From contig NPFB01000031.1 in assembly GCA_014084085.1 (NCBI GenBank), forward strand, positions 104,568-163,389: DNA of 58,822 nucleotides, given 5' to 3'. The position numbers and the translations under genes are program-made. Positions within the stretch are counted from its first letter, which is position 1. Every line of letters begins with the position of its first letter. Below the pieces are notes generated by a model. That model worked only from the letters and a program-made list of their open reading frames with translations. It searched no databases and had not been told where the DNA came from. The stretch is from Hondaea fermentalgiana (Eukaryota > Sar > Bigyra > Thraustochytrida > Thraustochytriidae). Positions 20,560 to 30,029 of this stretch are shown here, piece by piece.

Positions 20560-21735
20560 ATGTATATCGGCCCTTGGCAAGAGTACCAGCTCGCGCGGAC
20601 GGGCGAGGTGCCCAATCGCCTGCGGCGTCGGAGCACGTACTCGAGTGGCAGGCCCGATCTTGAGCTTGCTACCGACGAACCTGACACCCCAGAGACTTGC
20701 GACGATGAAGAAAGCCTGGTAGATAGCCAAGGCGGCCATGACGGGGTCTTGAGCACGCTCGAACGTCGGCTTGCGAGCATGGATGGCGCCCACGTGAATG
20801 AGCTCCTTTCGGAGCTGCAGAACGTGGCCAACGACACCAAATCCCGCAAGAAGCTTCTCATCGGGTTTTTCAAGCACCACCTTTCCGCTGATGACTCTGA
20901 CGTGAGACGGACGCCCAAGCAGGCGTGGAGATCCCGCCGTGGGTCGACGAGCATCGTGGGTCGCAAGACTCGGGTTTCCCAGTTATCGAAGGAAACTTCA
21001 GGTGGGCCTTCCGCGAGAAAGCGCTTTGGCACGACAGGAGCGCTCCCTCGTCCCAACAAGGCTACGCTCATTGAAATGAGACGCAAGCAATTCTACGAAG
21101 GCAAGGCTTCCGATGCAGGAGACGCAATGAACTCTGACAATGAGTCCACGTCTTCGGCAGAAGAAGAAAAGGACGGCGCCACGGTTCCAGATAGCAACCA
21201 GCAGACAGACCATGGAGCTTCTGAAGCTAAAGAGAGCAAGGACGATGGCACCGTCGATGCCGAGACCAAGACGCAAGAGCGTCTGTTTGAGGCTCCTGCG
21301 ATTCTGCCCACAAGACCATCGCTGTTATTCGACACACTCTTGCCCCATCCTGATGTGCCGCCCCCAATGAATGAAGAACGCTCTCCGCACGCGTCCCCCA
21401 GATCGCCCCAACCGAGCGTCCCTCGCCTAGGTGGTCCTTCACGCGCCATTGAGCGCACATCCGCGATGGAACCGCTCACGCAAGGGTGGCCTTCGGCGCT
21501 TTCGAGCGATATCAACGAGCTCGATCTTCGTAGCGCCAAGGCCGAGCCCGATGTCGAGACGCTTGACATTCCCTGCGTCGATGACACTGCATCGGCGTCA
21601 CCGCTCGAGTCCACCGAACACAAGGTCGACGATCTGATCGAGTGGACGCAGTCGCTCGGTATGCAGTCGGACGACGAATCTCTTTTTGATGACAACGACG
21701 ATGATGATAACCTCACGCTTCAGCTCGAAGAGTGA
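20560..21735 (+). CDS. Unrecognised acidic, mostly disordered protein
   Basis: The start ATG at 20560 lies in a good context (ACCACCATG) and encodes 391 residues. The N-terminus MYIGPWQEYQLAR is unlike the rest in being aromatic and ordered-looking. A helical segment follows at about 65-110 (STLERRLASMDGAHVNELLS, KSRKKLLIGFFKHHL). The remainder is Ser/Pro/acidic and probably disordered, ending with VDDLIEWTQSLGMQSDDESL and an Asp-rich tail. The two ordered ends look like short conserved motifs, which is a common pattern in adaptor or axonemal proteins, but that is inference and I assign no function. GC-rich codon use matches the neighbouring firm genes. Confidence 0.75.
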   Translation: MYIGPWQEYQLARTGEVPNRLRRRSTYSSGRPDLELATDEPDTPETCDDEESLVDSQGGHDGVLSTLERRLASMDGAHVNELLSELQNVANDTKSRKKLLIGFFKHHLSADDSDVRRTPKQAWRSRRGSTSIVGRKTRVSQLSKETSGGPSARKRFGTTGALPRPNKATLIEMRRKQFYEGKASDAGDAMNSDNESTSSAEEEKDGATVPDSNQQTDHGASEAKESKDDGTVDAETKTQERLFEAPAILPTRPSLLFDTLLPHPDVPPPMNEERSPHASPRSPQPSVPRLGGPSRAIERTSAMEPLTQGWPSALSSDINELDLRSAKAEPDVETLDIPCVDDTASASPLESTEHKVDDLIEWTQSLGMQSDDESLFDDNDDDDNLTLQLEE

Positions 21736-22132
21736 TATATGTGCCCGCTCTGTAAAATCATTCATACTTATTATGGCTTACACAACTTTTCCTTAAAAAA
21801 ATTGATTCCATCTACGCGCATTCTTATCAACGCAAAAACCGAACATGAGGGAAATGGAGGCCGACGACGAATCCGATGGGTGGCACATGCCTTTTCCTTG
21901 CAATAGTGAAGGAGACACCCGGAAAATGCTTGACGTCCTCCAGAGCTCCAAGTCCTCCTCCTTCACCCACATCGATTCTTAAAAGCGAAGTCTCGAAGCC
22001 AAAATGCAAAAGCAAAGGCCAAATAAAATGACAGGGATGAACCTAGCTGCCAAATAGAAAAGTTTATTGATTCTGCTTCGGTATCAAACAGTTCAAAGCC
22101 TATCGCGAAAGCAGAAGACTTACGGGGCTGAA
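21736..22132. other. Convergent spacer with a possible small ORF
   Basis: This AT-rich 3' flank lies between two convergent genes. Plus-strand 21845-21982 encodes 45 residues beginning MREMEADDESDGWHMPF and ending FTHIDS, with protein-like composition in an otherwise non-coding spacer. Its frame is closed by a stop at 21803-21805 and I see no splice acceptor that would join it to the upstream gene. It could be a short ORF, a remnant, or chance. Confidence 0.25.
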
Positions 22133-24688
22133 TTAACTTGTTTGGGATGAGTTTGACGAGTCCTCTCCAGATGCAGACGACTTCCGTGCCTCCATGAGTT
22201 CAGCTTGTTGCTTTGAAGCAAGTCGGCGAACCTCGTTGAAATTCCTTCGCGCCACATAACCGCGAAAGACCATCTGAATACGAATAGCAGCCGTATCGTG
22301 CTCCAAAGCTGTGAGTGTCTGCAACGCGTAGAGTTTAGTTTGCCCGTTGCCACTCTTACTGAGCGAGATAAGGTGTCCGAGAGCTCCTGATTGAACGAAC
22401 TCCTGCTTGATGCCAACATCCCGCGCCAAGTTTCCGAGTGCACGAACGCTTTCGCGTTTTGCGACTTCATTCTTACTTCGAGGGGATATCATGTACATGA
22501 GCGCGTCGAGTGCACGGGAGCGAATGAGCGTTGGAAGGGTCGACACATCCTCGGAAATACGTGCAAGCGCAACGGCAAGGTCGGCGTTCACGTCTTCGTC
22601 AAAGATATTACAAAATCCGACGAACTGCTTGAGCATTTCCAAATCACTGCCCAGTTCGATCTTGGCTTGATCAGCAATTGTAAGGTTTGCCGCCAGCGAG
22701 AGTGTCAGCGTGCGAAGATGAAAGTCGCGACTTCGCAAAAAGACTCGGATCGGATGCAGAATTCCACTTTCGAGAAGTCTGGTGTGACGCTTGCCCGCAG
22801 CCTCCGCCTCTGCCAAATAGCTCAGCGTCTTGGCCACAAGACGCGGGACGCGCTTGTCGGGGTTCTGAAGAATCGTGTCCTCGTAGAGGGAAGTGGGCAA
22901 CTTCCGTCGAACAAGCTCATCGCGAAGATTCGCCTGCGCGGCAAGATGTAACATGATGGTGAGGCCAGTACGAAGTGCATCCTGCTCGAGCTCTGCCATG
23001 CTCTTGACTTTTGCTTTGCGGCTGCTCCGATCTTGCCCTCGGCCGTTGGAGGAGGTTGGGCGTTGGCCCCCAGGCCCGCTCTCAAGCTGTCCTGGTGAAC
23101 CAGCTTGAAGGGCAGTTGGCCGACCGGCTTGCACGATGGTGGTACCCCGGCTCCTTGAGGATTTGGAGGACGCATAGACGCCGCCATTTGCGCCCCCAAC
23201 AACGGTCCGTCGCACAGGGGCTTCGGAGATACGCGGATTAGAAAGCGTCGACTGACAGGCGTCCTCTTCATTATTTCGAGATTCCTGATTTGTGTTGCTT
23301 GACGCCTGGCGGAAGGATTCCTGATGCTGCATTGCTACCGCGCGCGTTGGCGCCAGCTCGAGCAAGCGCTTGGTGGACCTCCCGAAGCCTCCGGTTCCAG
23401 CTGAGTGCGGCACCGGACGCATTGCACGATACTTCCGAATTTCTCGAAGCTCGTCAAAAATGACGCGGCTGAGATTCTCGACCACACCCTCTTCCACGAA
23501 TGCGGGAAGGACGTCGGGGCTCAAAGAAAGTCCAAAGAGACACTGTATCACGAGCAGAATGGTTTCCAAACTCGAGGTCTGCGGATCAAGATGCAGAAGC
23601 AACGGAGTCAAGACACCCTTTTGCACGAGTTCTTCCCTCCGCTTGTTGTTCGATGCTATTGAAGACACCATATTCATCATGTCACGTCTGATTTGCAGAT
23701 CTGGGCTGTCAAGTAAGAGGCCGATCATACTTTTGAGAGCGGCCTCGTCGTTGGCAATTGCTTCGTGATTCGGGCCGTGTGCGGCCAGTTTTTTGAGTAC
23801 TTGGGTAGCCTTGCGGACGGTCACCTCATCTGTGGTTTGAGCGAGAGCGAAAAGATACTTTGTTCCACCGCTTTCGACTAGAGCTTCCTTCGTTTCTGCC
23901 GACCGCGACAGCTCCATGAAAATATTCGCGCAAGCTCGGCGCACGTCGATGGAAGAGGATCGACAAATGTAAAAGACGCTGCGGAGACCGTCAGGAGCCT
24001 TGATGAAGCGGCTGCGCACGTCTGCGACTCGCACGAGGAAGCTGAGCGCAATTGCTGCATCACGCTGAATAACTGTGTCGTTAACGTCATTGTTCATACC
24101 AATAAGTGCAATGACCGCCCCAAGCGCCCCTGCCTCGGAGAGGACGGGGAGGTTTGCATCATTCATAGCGAGTGTGGCAAACGCTGCCGCGGCATCTCGA
24201 CGGACTTCTGTAAAGGTGCTCCAGTACGCGAGGTCGACGAGTGGCCGCAGGGTGGAAACACCAAGCTCTACCACACGAAAATTCTTTTTTGGCGGACGCG
24301 AGAGTCGTGCGTAGAACTGTGCGGCTTCACGAGCCCTATTGTTCTTGCTACGACTCCCTGATCGATCTCCGCCTTCGTCTCCAGGTTGCTCACCATTGTC
24401 ATCATTGTCGAGATTCGAGTTGCTGTTGGTCTTCTTCTTTCGTCTCCTTGATTTGCCTTTTCTCGACCCACGTTTTTCCTCCTTGCCCCAGTCATGTCCG
24501 CTCAGACCGAACAAGCTGAGCACCGCTGCAGAGTCGTCGCTTAGGTTGCCACCGGTTGACGAAGCCAAGCCGAGTGCGCCCGCGCCGTCGAGAATATGAG
24601 ATCGTCCACCACCTTCTTGCGGTCTTCGCGGTCTATCGCCTCTTGGTGGCGGCGTTGGTGTGGCGTGTCGCACTCTTGACGAGCGCAT
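22133..24688 (-). CDS. Armadillo-repeat protein with C-terminal IQ motif
   Basis: The open frame continues to a GTG at 24802, but the first ATG is at 24688, giving 851 residues (MRSSRVRHATPTPP). A basic, Gly/Ser-rich leader with a Lys/Arg cluster (RKGKSRRRKKK) precedes armadillo-type helical repeats from about 145 to 410 (RRDAAAAFATLAMNDANLPV, QRDAAIALSFLVRVADVR, VRRACANIFMELSRSAETK), a disordered insert (about 440-560), and more repeats at about 560-785 (TLTLSLAANLTIADQAKIEL, SVRALGNLARDVGIKQEFV). An IQ motif sits near 795-815 (IRIQMVFRGYVARRNF), the usual calmodulin-binding signature. ARM-IQ proteins are often cytoskeletal or ciliary scaffolds; the exact role here is unknown. The lack of any long interruption suggests a single exon. 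Confidence 0.85.
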   Translation of the reverse strand: MRSSRVRHATPTPPPRGDRPRRPQEGGGRSHILDGAGALGLASSTGGNLSDDSAAVLSLFGLSGHDWGKEEKRGSRKGKSRRRKKKTNSNSNLDNDDNGEQPGDEGGDRSGSRSKNNRAREAAQFYARLSRPPKKNFRVVELGVSTLRPLVDLAYWSTFTEVRRDAAAAFATLAMNDANLPVLSEAGALGAVIALIGMNNDVNDTVIQRDAAIALSFLVRVADVRSRFIKAPDGLRSVFYICRSSSIDVRRACANIFMELSRSAETKEALVESGGTKYLFALAQTTDEVTVRKATQVLKKLAAHGPNHEAIANDEAALKSMIGLLLDSPDLQIRRDMMNMVSSIASNNKRREELVQKGVLTPLLLHLDPQTSSLETILLVIQCLFGLSLSPDVLPAFVEEGVVENLSRVIFDELREIRKYRAMRPVPHSAGTGGFGRSTKRLLELAPTRAVAMQHQESFRQASSNTNQESRNNEEDACQSTLSNPRISEAPVRRTVVGGANGGVYASSKSSRSRGTTIVQAGRPTALQAGSPGQLESGPGGQRPTSSNGRGQDRSSRKAKVKSMAELEQDALRTGLTIMLHLAAQANLRDELVRRKLPTSLYEDTILQNPDKRVPRLVAKTLSYLAEAEAAGKRHTRLLESGILHPIRVFLRSRDFHLRTLTLSLAANLTIADQAKIELGSDLEMLKQFVGFCNIFDEDVNADLAVALARISEDVSTLPTLIRSRALDALMYMISPRSKNEVAKRESVRALGNLARDVGIKQEFVQSGALGHLISLSKSGNGQTKLYALQTLTALEHDTAAIRIQMVFRGYVARRNFNEVRRLASKQQAELMEARKSSASGEDSSNSSQTS

Positions 24689-25400
24689 GCTGTCTTTGGT
24701 AATTTTTGGGGTGTCCAACCACGCCACCGCGCTCGAGCGTCGCGTCGCGCTTCGCTCAGCTCTGATCTGCTCTACTCTGCCAAGTAGATCGAATGCCCGC
24801 ACGCGCGAGCTCGGTTTCCCTTTCCCCCGCCAATCGGCTCACGCGCGATCAACCTAGCTCGCCCTGCGTCGCGGTTGGACACGCACGCGTGCGATCAAGG
24901 CAACGCAACGCAACGCAACGCAACGCAACGCAACGCAATACTACTCAACTCTGCTCTCGATCAATGTCTGACCGAAGGTGTGTCAGTCCCTCTAGGCGTG
25001 CTTCATTCCTGCGATGTCGGCCAGCGTCATTGGCCCAAGACTCGTCTCGGACTCCGCCGCTAGCCGGGGACTCCTTGGGCACTGCATTCGAGTTGCAAAA
25101 ATGTAGGTGAACGGATAGGTGGGACACATTCAAGATGTCCCTGTATCTTTTCGATTGTTTGTTATTTATTTATTTTTTATTTTAGCGCAATGATTCTGCG
25201 TCGCCGCAACTGAGGTTGCTCTTCTAAGAATCCTTTATTTTTCTTTTGTTGCAGCTGCATCGCCTGTTTGTCTCAAACTCACAACGTTCTTGGGGGTGAT
25301 CTTAATTAGTTCTTTCTGTATACGATTGACCTTCAAGTTTTGTGTATGTGTGTCCATTTCCATTTCAACAAAGTCCCGCCATGGCCTAGATCAGATCAAT
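24689..25400. promoter_or_regulatory. Tandem spacer with (CAACG)n repeat
   Basis: Both flanking genes are on the minus strand, so this holds the promoter of the armadillo gene (near 24700-24950) and the 3' flank of the Cys-rich gene. A perfect pentamer tract (CAACG, about 7.5 copies) lies at 24901-24938, about 210 bp upstream of the armadillo start. AT-rich sequence from about 25140 to 25400 fits a 3' UTR or terminator region. No credible coding frame is present. Confidence 0.45.
24901..24938. repeat. (CAACG)n pentanucleotide tract
   Basis: About 7.5 perfect copies of CAACG, about 210 bp upstream of the armadillo-IQ gene start (minus strand). Confidence 0.95.
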
Positions 25401-26822
25401 TCAGAGCTCGTCGTGTGAAGCAGCTTTGGCTTCGCCTGCGCCTTTTGTGGGCTCGATCGTCGTTGACGGATACTTGTGCACAAGCGGGTAGACGGCAGGG
25501 CCTGGGCGTGAAATGGCCGAGTGAATACCAGAGTCCCGCCTTGTGCGCGCAGACCCCTTTTTGAAATGGGGACCACTCATTTCCTCGTCACAGGCGATGC
25601 AGCGGTTGAGAGATCCGTCGGGAAGATTATTGGGTGCGTTCATGAGTTTCATGCAAATGGACATGCAGCGCTTGCGAGTATTGCGCGCGTTGAAGAGCCA
25701 AATGTCTGCGCAAGGCGGGCTAAAACCGAGATCGTAGAGACACTCGAGAGACCATTGCTCGCTAAAAAAAGACTTGAGTGCGCAGCGACGTACGGGCGTT
25801 GTGAGGTCCGGGGTACCAATGTAGACAATGAGGTCCCAAAGCGACGAGCACAGGCCGCATCCGAACTGATGCGTGATGATCGCGCCGTCATCGAGCGCAG
25901 CCTTCTCACTTGCGTATGTCTGCATCGAATAGCGACGATTGGTCGGCGGCTCAAATTTGACAGCGCAGACCTCATCGGGATCGATCCATGTGCTAAAGTT
26001 ACGGTCCTGGTACGGGTCGAGCGCGGGCCTCTCAGGAAGGTTGATAGCTTCCTTTGTTGCAAGCATATCGAGAAAAGACTGATTGTACTTTGGCTGGACC
26101 CAGGCTTCCTCCTCCTTGATACGCTCTTCGTCAATCGGCGGCAACGTGAGTCCGGTGAGCACTTCCGAAGCTTTGGTTGCAAAGTGCAATCCCGCGGCGC
26201 GCTCAAAGACAGCATTTGTGGCATTAGCTTTGCACGAATCATAACACTCATGGGACAGGTCAAGATCAAGAGCGCACTTGAACGAGCAAGATTTGAAAGC
26301 CTGCAACTCCCGAAAGTATTGCAGCTCCGCACATGGCGTGGTGAAGCCTAGGTCCCGATAGCACTCAATCGCAAAGTCACGGGAAATGACCCCAATGGCC
26401 ACGCACGGCTGATGTGCATGCGCATAATTCTTGGACTTTTCGAAGTCCGCGAGTACAACCAGGTCCTTTAGTGTGGAACAGACACCGCAAGGCCCAGCAT
26501 GGACAACCTGCTGCGTCGTTGGGTCCACCTTGGCTTCGGACGCCGTCGAAAGCTGGTACAAGAGCTTCGTTTCTTCAATGAATTCGAGCTTGCACACAGC
26601 GTCCTTTGGGGCCTCGCGAAATCTGTCCTCTAGAACGGTTGCGTCTTTGTACGGGTCTGCCGCGAGCGGTGCCGGGTGGTTGAACTGCACGAGGCGCTCC
26701 ACATGGGCTTTGACGTCATCGCTGACTCCACTTTCCCGGGAAACCGACTCCGCCTGGGCTTGCGCAGCCAGCACCACGACAAGGACGGCGAGGGCCGTCA
26801 CCATCTGCATCGTCTGACGCAT
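25401..26822 (-). CDS. Secreted protein with two tandem 10-Cys modules
   Basis: The ATG at 26822 is chosen over the GTG at 26873 because it places a clean signal peptide at the N-terminus (MRQTMQMVTALAVLVVVLAA, predicted cleavage after AQA). The mature part of the 473-residue protein holds two copies of one module. Each has DPY-x-D, then VC, then GxCGxCSxLxDL, a single Cys, an EC followed by DLGF and xPCA, then Cx3C and a final Cys pair: 10 Cys each, probably five disulfides. Examples are CGVCSTLKDLVVL with CYRDLGFTTPCAELQ, and CGLCSSLWDLIVY with CLYDLGFSPPCADIW. N-glycosylation sequons are present. The C-terminal 70 residues are Pro/Lys-rich. I do not know a named domain for the module; it is probably extracellular or within the secretory pathway. 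It is divergent from the ASNSD1-like gene by 171 bp. Confidence 0.85.
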   Translation of the reverse strand: MRQTMQMVTALAVLVVVLAAQAQAESVSRESGVSDDVKAHVERLVQFNHPAPLAADPYKDATVLEDRFREAPKDAVCKLEFIEETKLLYQLSTASEAKVDPTTQQVVHAGPCGVCSTLKDLVVLADFEKSKNYAHAHQPCVAIGVISRDFAIECYRDLGFTTPCAELQYFRELQAFKSCSFKCALDLDLSHECYDSCKANATNAVFERAAGLHFATKASEVLTGLTLPPIDEERIKEEEAWVQPKYNQSFLDMLATKEAINLPERPALDPYQDRNFSTWIDPDEVCAVKFEPPTNRRYSMQTYASEKAALDDGAIITHQFGCGLCSSLWDLIVYIGTPDLTTPVRRCALKSFFSEQWSLECLYDLGFSPPCADIWLFNARNTRKRCMSICMKLMNAPNNLPDGSLNRCIACDEEMSGPHFKKGSARTRRDSGIHSAISRPGPAVYPLVHKYPSTTIEPTKGAGEAKAASHDEL

Positions 26823-26993
26823 CACACAAATGCGCGAGTCAAAGTTTCTCCGCGGTCGGGCTCGCTCTCGCACGTTGTATCTTTGCCGGCTGTTGAGAAC
26901 CCAGAGTCTTTACTACGAGCACACAAGCACTAAGCCAGCCAGTCAGACTGCCAGTAGACACAAGCAAGCCTTGCAGAAAGCAAAACTTTCAGT
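26823..26993. promoter_or_regulatory. Short divergent promoter, Cys-rich protein / ASNSD1-like
   Basis: Only 171 bp separate the two start codons, so the two transcription units must share a compact bidirectional promoter or have overlapping leaders. No clear core element is visible. Confidence 0.45.
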
Positions 26994-29045
26994 ATGTGTG
27001 GCGTGGGCGCCGTGGTATCGCGCGATGCGGCAGCGACGAGCGCTGCGCTGGCGAAACAACTGAGGCGTCGCGGGCCTGACCTCTTTGCGGAAAGATGCGT
27101 GTCCGTAGCGACGGAGAGCGGCATCGAGATACACCTTTTGGCGGCGGTCCTCGCCATGAGGACACCTGTGACGCCACAGCCGCAAGAACTGACGACAACC
27201 ACGTTGTTCGCAGGCGATGCGGGGCGCAGCAGCTGGCTTGTCTTTAATGGGGAAATATATCAGATCGGCGATAGGTGCGTCACCCAGGGGCCCGACACGC
27301 CCGAGGTCGCTCGCATTGTTTCTCAAGCCCTTGACCAGTCCGTGGACGCACAAACCTGTAGCAGCCTTCTCATGAGCATGCTTCTTCAATTGCGTGGGCC
27401 TTGGGCTATTATAGTTTGGGATGCAGCTCGCGCACGGATTTTCTTTGGAAGGGATCCAGTCGGCCGCCGGAGCTTGGTGACCTGGAGAGGGCAACCCGAA
27501 GACGATCATGCTTTTGGGGTCGCGTCCACGGCGCCCGTTAGCGCCCAAAATTGTGAGGAAGTTGCACCTCTTGGAATTTACGCTCTTGATGTCAGCAGCC
27601 TTAGCGGTTCACTAGATTATCAAGCTGCTCTTTCTTTGACGCCGTGGGAGCAAGACTCGACGGCAAAACCAACGAATGCCAGAAGGAGACCTTTGACCAG
27701 CCTCGAAGAGGTGGCGGAGAGCGCGCTCTTGCAAAGCGCAGAGAAGCTGACTGCAGCGCTACGAGACGCCGTGCGACTACGCGTGGAGTTTCATCGCGAA
27801 GGCGCGCTTGGTGTCTTGTTCTCGGGGGGGTTGGACTGCACCGTGCTTGCAGCTCTGGCGCACGAATTCTTGCCTCAAGGTGAACCGATCGATCTCTTTT
27901 CTGTGTGTTTTCAGGCGCCGCAGCACCAGTCACCGGACCGGCGCTCGGCAGTGGAAAGCTGGCGCGAGCTACGACAGGCCTTTCCTGATCGTCAATGGAA
28001 TCTTGTGTGCACGAATCGGTGCGACAGCGACATTCTCCGCGAAGAGCGCCATATTCTCAGCCTTCTCGAGCCCCGTACCACGCACATGGACTTCAACATT
28101 GGCGCAGCGCTGTGGTTTGCAGCGCAAGGTTCGGGGATGCTAGCGTGCGCGTCGGCACATGATATCGCTGTGGGCACGAGTCGAGACTCGATTCGTGCCT
28201 CTCGTTTGCGCGAGCTTCTCGGGGCGCCCCGACCCGAAAAGAGTGCAAGTGAGAAAACCGGCAATGGTGTTAGAATACTGGAGAAAGAGCAGCAAGATTG
28301 TTCTTTACATTGTGCAGGATCCCGGTGCCGTGGCGGTACACATCTCAAGGCCTCGTGCGTGCACAAGGCTTGTGTCACATGTTGCAAGATGCACCAGCGC
28401 GCGAAACCAGATGCGGAACGTTGTGGATCGCACAAGCTGTCGCAGGATAAAGACGCTGCCCGGAAACGAAGGCGTCAACTTGAGTTCCAGGATGCCGGTG
28501 CCTCCTTGACGTCCGCGGGCTCGCAGCAGCGAGCAACATTATCAAAAGGTGAGAACGAAGCAGCACAGCAAGAGTACACGTCGCCAGCTCGCATACTTTT
28601 GAGTGGTCTCGGTGCAGACGAGCAACTCGGCGGGTATGGGCGTCACCGCGTTTCTTATACCAAGGGTGGTTGGGAAAATTTGCGTTCGGAGCTTGAGACC
28701 GATACTGCACGATTATGGACGCGAAATTTGGGTCGGGACGATAGGTGCATCTCTGACCGTGGCAAGGAAGTTCGCCATCCATACCTGGACGAGAACGTGA
28801 TGGAAACTCTTGCATCGTTGCCGCTTGAGCACGTTGTGGATCCTCGTTTGCCCTCTGGTGACGGAGACAAACGTCTCTTGCGGATTGTTGCGTGCCAGCT
28901 TGGACTCCCTGGTGTCTCTGGGCTCGCCAAGCGCGCCATCCAGTTTGGAACGCGGATTGCGCAGGTTTCTCGAGCACATGCGCCCGGGAGTAACCGTTCG
29001 TACGACGCATCTGCCGCCTATGTCATTCGATCGGAGTCTGTATAA
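26994..29045 (+). CDS. ASNSD1-like glutamine amidotransferase / asparagine-synthetase-domain protein with Cys-rich insert
   Basis: The 683-residue product begins MCGVGAVV, so Cys2 can serve as the N-terminal nucleophile of a class II glutaminase domain (GDAGRSSWLVFNGEIYQIG, GPWAIIVWD, FFGRDPVGRRSL). The asparagine-synthetase ATP-binding domain follows, with GVLFSGGLDCTVLAAL (P-loop SGGLD) and ILLSGLGADEQLGGYGRHR, then EVRHPYLDENVMETLASLP. The overall order matches ASNSD1 rather than AsnB. Between those two ATP-binding motifs lies an insert at about 415-525 with clustered cysteines (CSLHC, SRC, CVHKACVTCC, RCGSH) that looks like a zinc-binding finger. The true substrate of ASNSD1 proteins is not established. 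No intron is visible and length is near the family norm plus the insert. Confidence 0.88.
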   Translation: MCGVGAVVSRDAAATSAALAKQLRRRGPDLFAERCVSVATESGIEIHLLAAVLAMRTPVTPQPQELTTTTLFAGDAGRSSWLVFNGEIYQIGDRCVTQGPDTPEVARIVSQALDQSVDAQTCSSLLMSMLLQLRGPWAIIVWDAARARIFFGRDPVGRRSLVTWRGQPEDDHAFGVASTAPVSAQNCEEVAPLGIYALDVSSLSGSLDYQAALSLTPWEQDSTAKPTNARRRPLTSLEEVAESALLQSAEKLTAALRDAVRLRVEFHREGALGVLFSGGLDCTVLAALAHEFLPQGEPIDLFSVCFQAPQHQSPDRRSAVESWRELRQAFPDRQWNLVCTNRCDSDILREERHILSLLEPRTTHMDFNIGAALWFAAQGSGMLACASAHDIAVGTSRDSIRASRLRELLGAPRPEKSASEKTGNGVRILEKEQQDCSLHCAGSRCRGGTHLKASCVHKACVTCCKMHQRAKPDAERCGSHKLSQDKDAARKRRRQLEFQDAGASLTSAGSQQRATLSKGENEAAQQEYTSPARILLSGLGADEQLGGYGRHRVSYTKGGWENLRSELETDTARLWTRNLGRDDRCISDRGKEVRHPYLDENVMETLASLPLEHVVDPRLPSGDGDKRLLRIVACQLGLPGVSGLAKRAIQFGTRIAQVSRAHAPGSNRSYDASAAYVIRSESV

Positions 29046-29243
29046 AGTCACGAGCGCGGTCTGTCGATGTATAAAGAAGAAAGAAAAAAGAGAAAACTTG
29101 GCGAGGAAGGTTGTTTCTGTGATCATGATGTTGGGAAATGAGATGAAGTGAAGTGAAGTGAAGTGAGAAGGAAAAGAAGAGAAGCGAAGCAAAGTAAAGC
29201 AAAGCAGCCAAATGTGCGTCAAGGCTAGGCCACCATCTTGTTT
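29046..29243. repeat. Convergent 3' spacer with (GTGAA)n
   Basis: The 198 bp between the ASNSD1-like and FSH1-like stop codons contain about four copies of the pentamer GTGAA/AAGTG at about 29145-29165 within purine-rich sequence. This is probably overlapping 3' UTR for both genes. Confidence 0.5.
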
Positions 29244-30029
29244 TTAAAAACCTCCTGCGGACGTGCGCTCGCCCTCGTGAGGAAAAAACCTTTCGTAAAT
29301 TTGCTCATAAACCCAAGGAACAGGCAAACTATGTCCCTTTTCGTGCTCAACAGCGATGCCATTCATGAGGCGCGCAAGATTTTCACTCTTGTCGGCGCGA
29401 ATCATGCGATCTAATGGGCTGTACAGATGCAAAGAGCGCATGTTCTCTCGCGCCTCCAGCGAGGCACCATCATAGGCGTAACCTGAACACATGATGCCAA
29501 TATCGACATTGGCGCCATCCGCAAAGTCCCTGGAGCAAAGAAGTCCGACAAGGCTTGCACCCTGACTGTATCCGAGCAGCCCATCGAAAGGTCCTTGTTC
29601 GCGCAGAGTGCGCAAGACGAGATCGATGGACTGGTCGGCACCAAAGTGCGGGTCGTCATCTTTTTTGAACCACCAAGCCCGCGTGGAGCACGGTGTTCCC
29701 CTGCGTTTGGCCGGTTTACGGCGCAGCGATTTATTGCTCGCGAGATTCACCTGTGCTTCCACCTCGTGCGGAGACTCGAGCGCGACGAGCTCGAGCTTGC
29801 TTCCACAGGCAAAGTCGACCTCGACGAGGCCGCGGTCCACCATGATCTCGCCACCTGCCTCGCTCTTTCGAGGCTCGCGTTCCACGCGGATCCGCGTGCG
29901 GAGCACGGTGCTCCCATCTTCAAAGACCTGGCCGCCCTTGTCGGCGCGCGACCCGGCGAGCTTCTCCGCGAAACGGACGGCGCTCTGGTATCTCCCGTGC
30001 AGTGCCAGCAAACGCATCTCGCGCGGCAT
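29244..30029 (-). CDS. FSH1/OVCA2-type serine hydrolase
   Basis: The frame is open to a TTG at 30209, but the Pro/Arg/Ser-rich stretch before 30029 looks like translated spacer; the ATG at 30029 gives MPREMRLLALHGRYQSAVRF, the standard FSH1 start, and 261 residues. Further family signs are ACSTRAWW-type sequence before the dimer-like region (CSTRAWWFKKDDDP), QSIDLVLRTLREQGPFDGLL, the nucleophile elbow GYSQGA, an Asp in LYSPLDRMI, and a His in EHEKGHSLP, completing a Ser-Asp-His triad. These small alpha/beta hydrolases act on carboxylic esters, in fungi often secondary-metabolite or lipid-like substrates; the substrate here is unknown. It is divergent from a second alpha/beta hydrolase 224 bp away. 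Confidence 0.88.
   Translation of the reverse strand: MPREMRLLALHGRYQSAVRFAEKLAGSRADKGGQVFEDGSTVLRTRIRVEREPRKSEAGGEIMVDRGLVEVDFACGSKLELVALESPHEVEAQVNLASNKSLRRKPAKRRGTPCSTRAWWFKKDDDPHFGADQSIDLVLRTLREQGPFDGLLGYSQGASLVGLLCSRDFADGANVDIGIMCSGYAYDGASLEARENMRSLHLYSPLDRMIRADKSENLARLMNGIAVEHEKGHSLPVPWVYEQIYERFFPHEGERTSAGGF

Noticed and set aside
22133..24688. Possible transposon or viral insertion anywhere in the window
   Set aside because: No terminal repeats, integrase, reverse transcriptase or capsid-like sequence was seen; all long frames fit cellular families.
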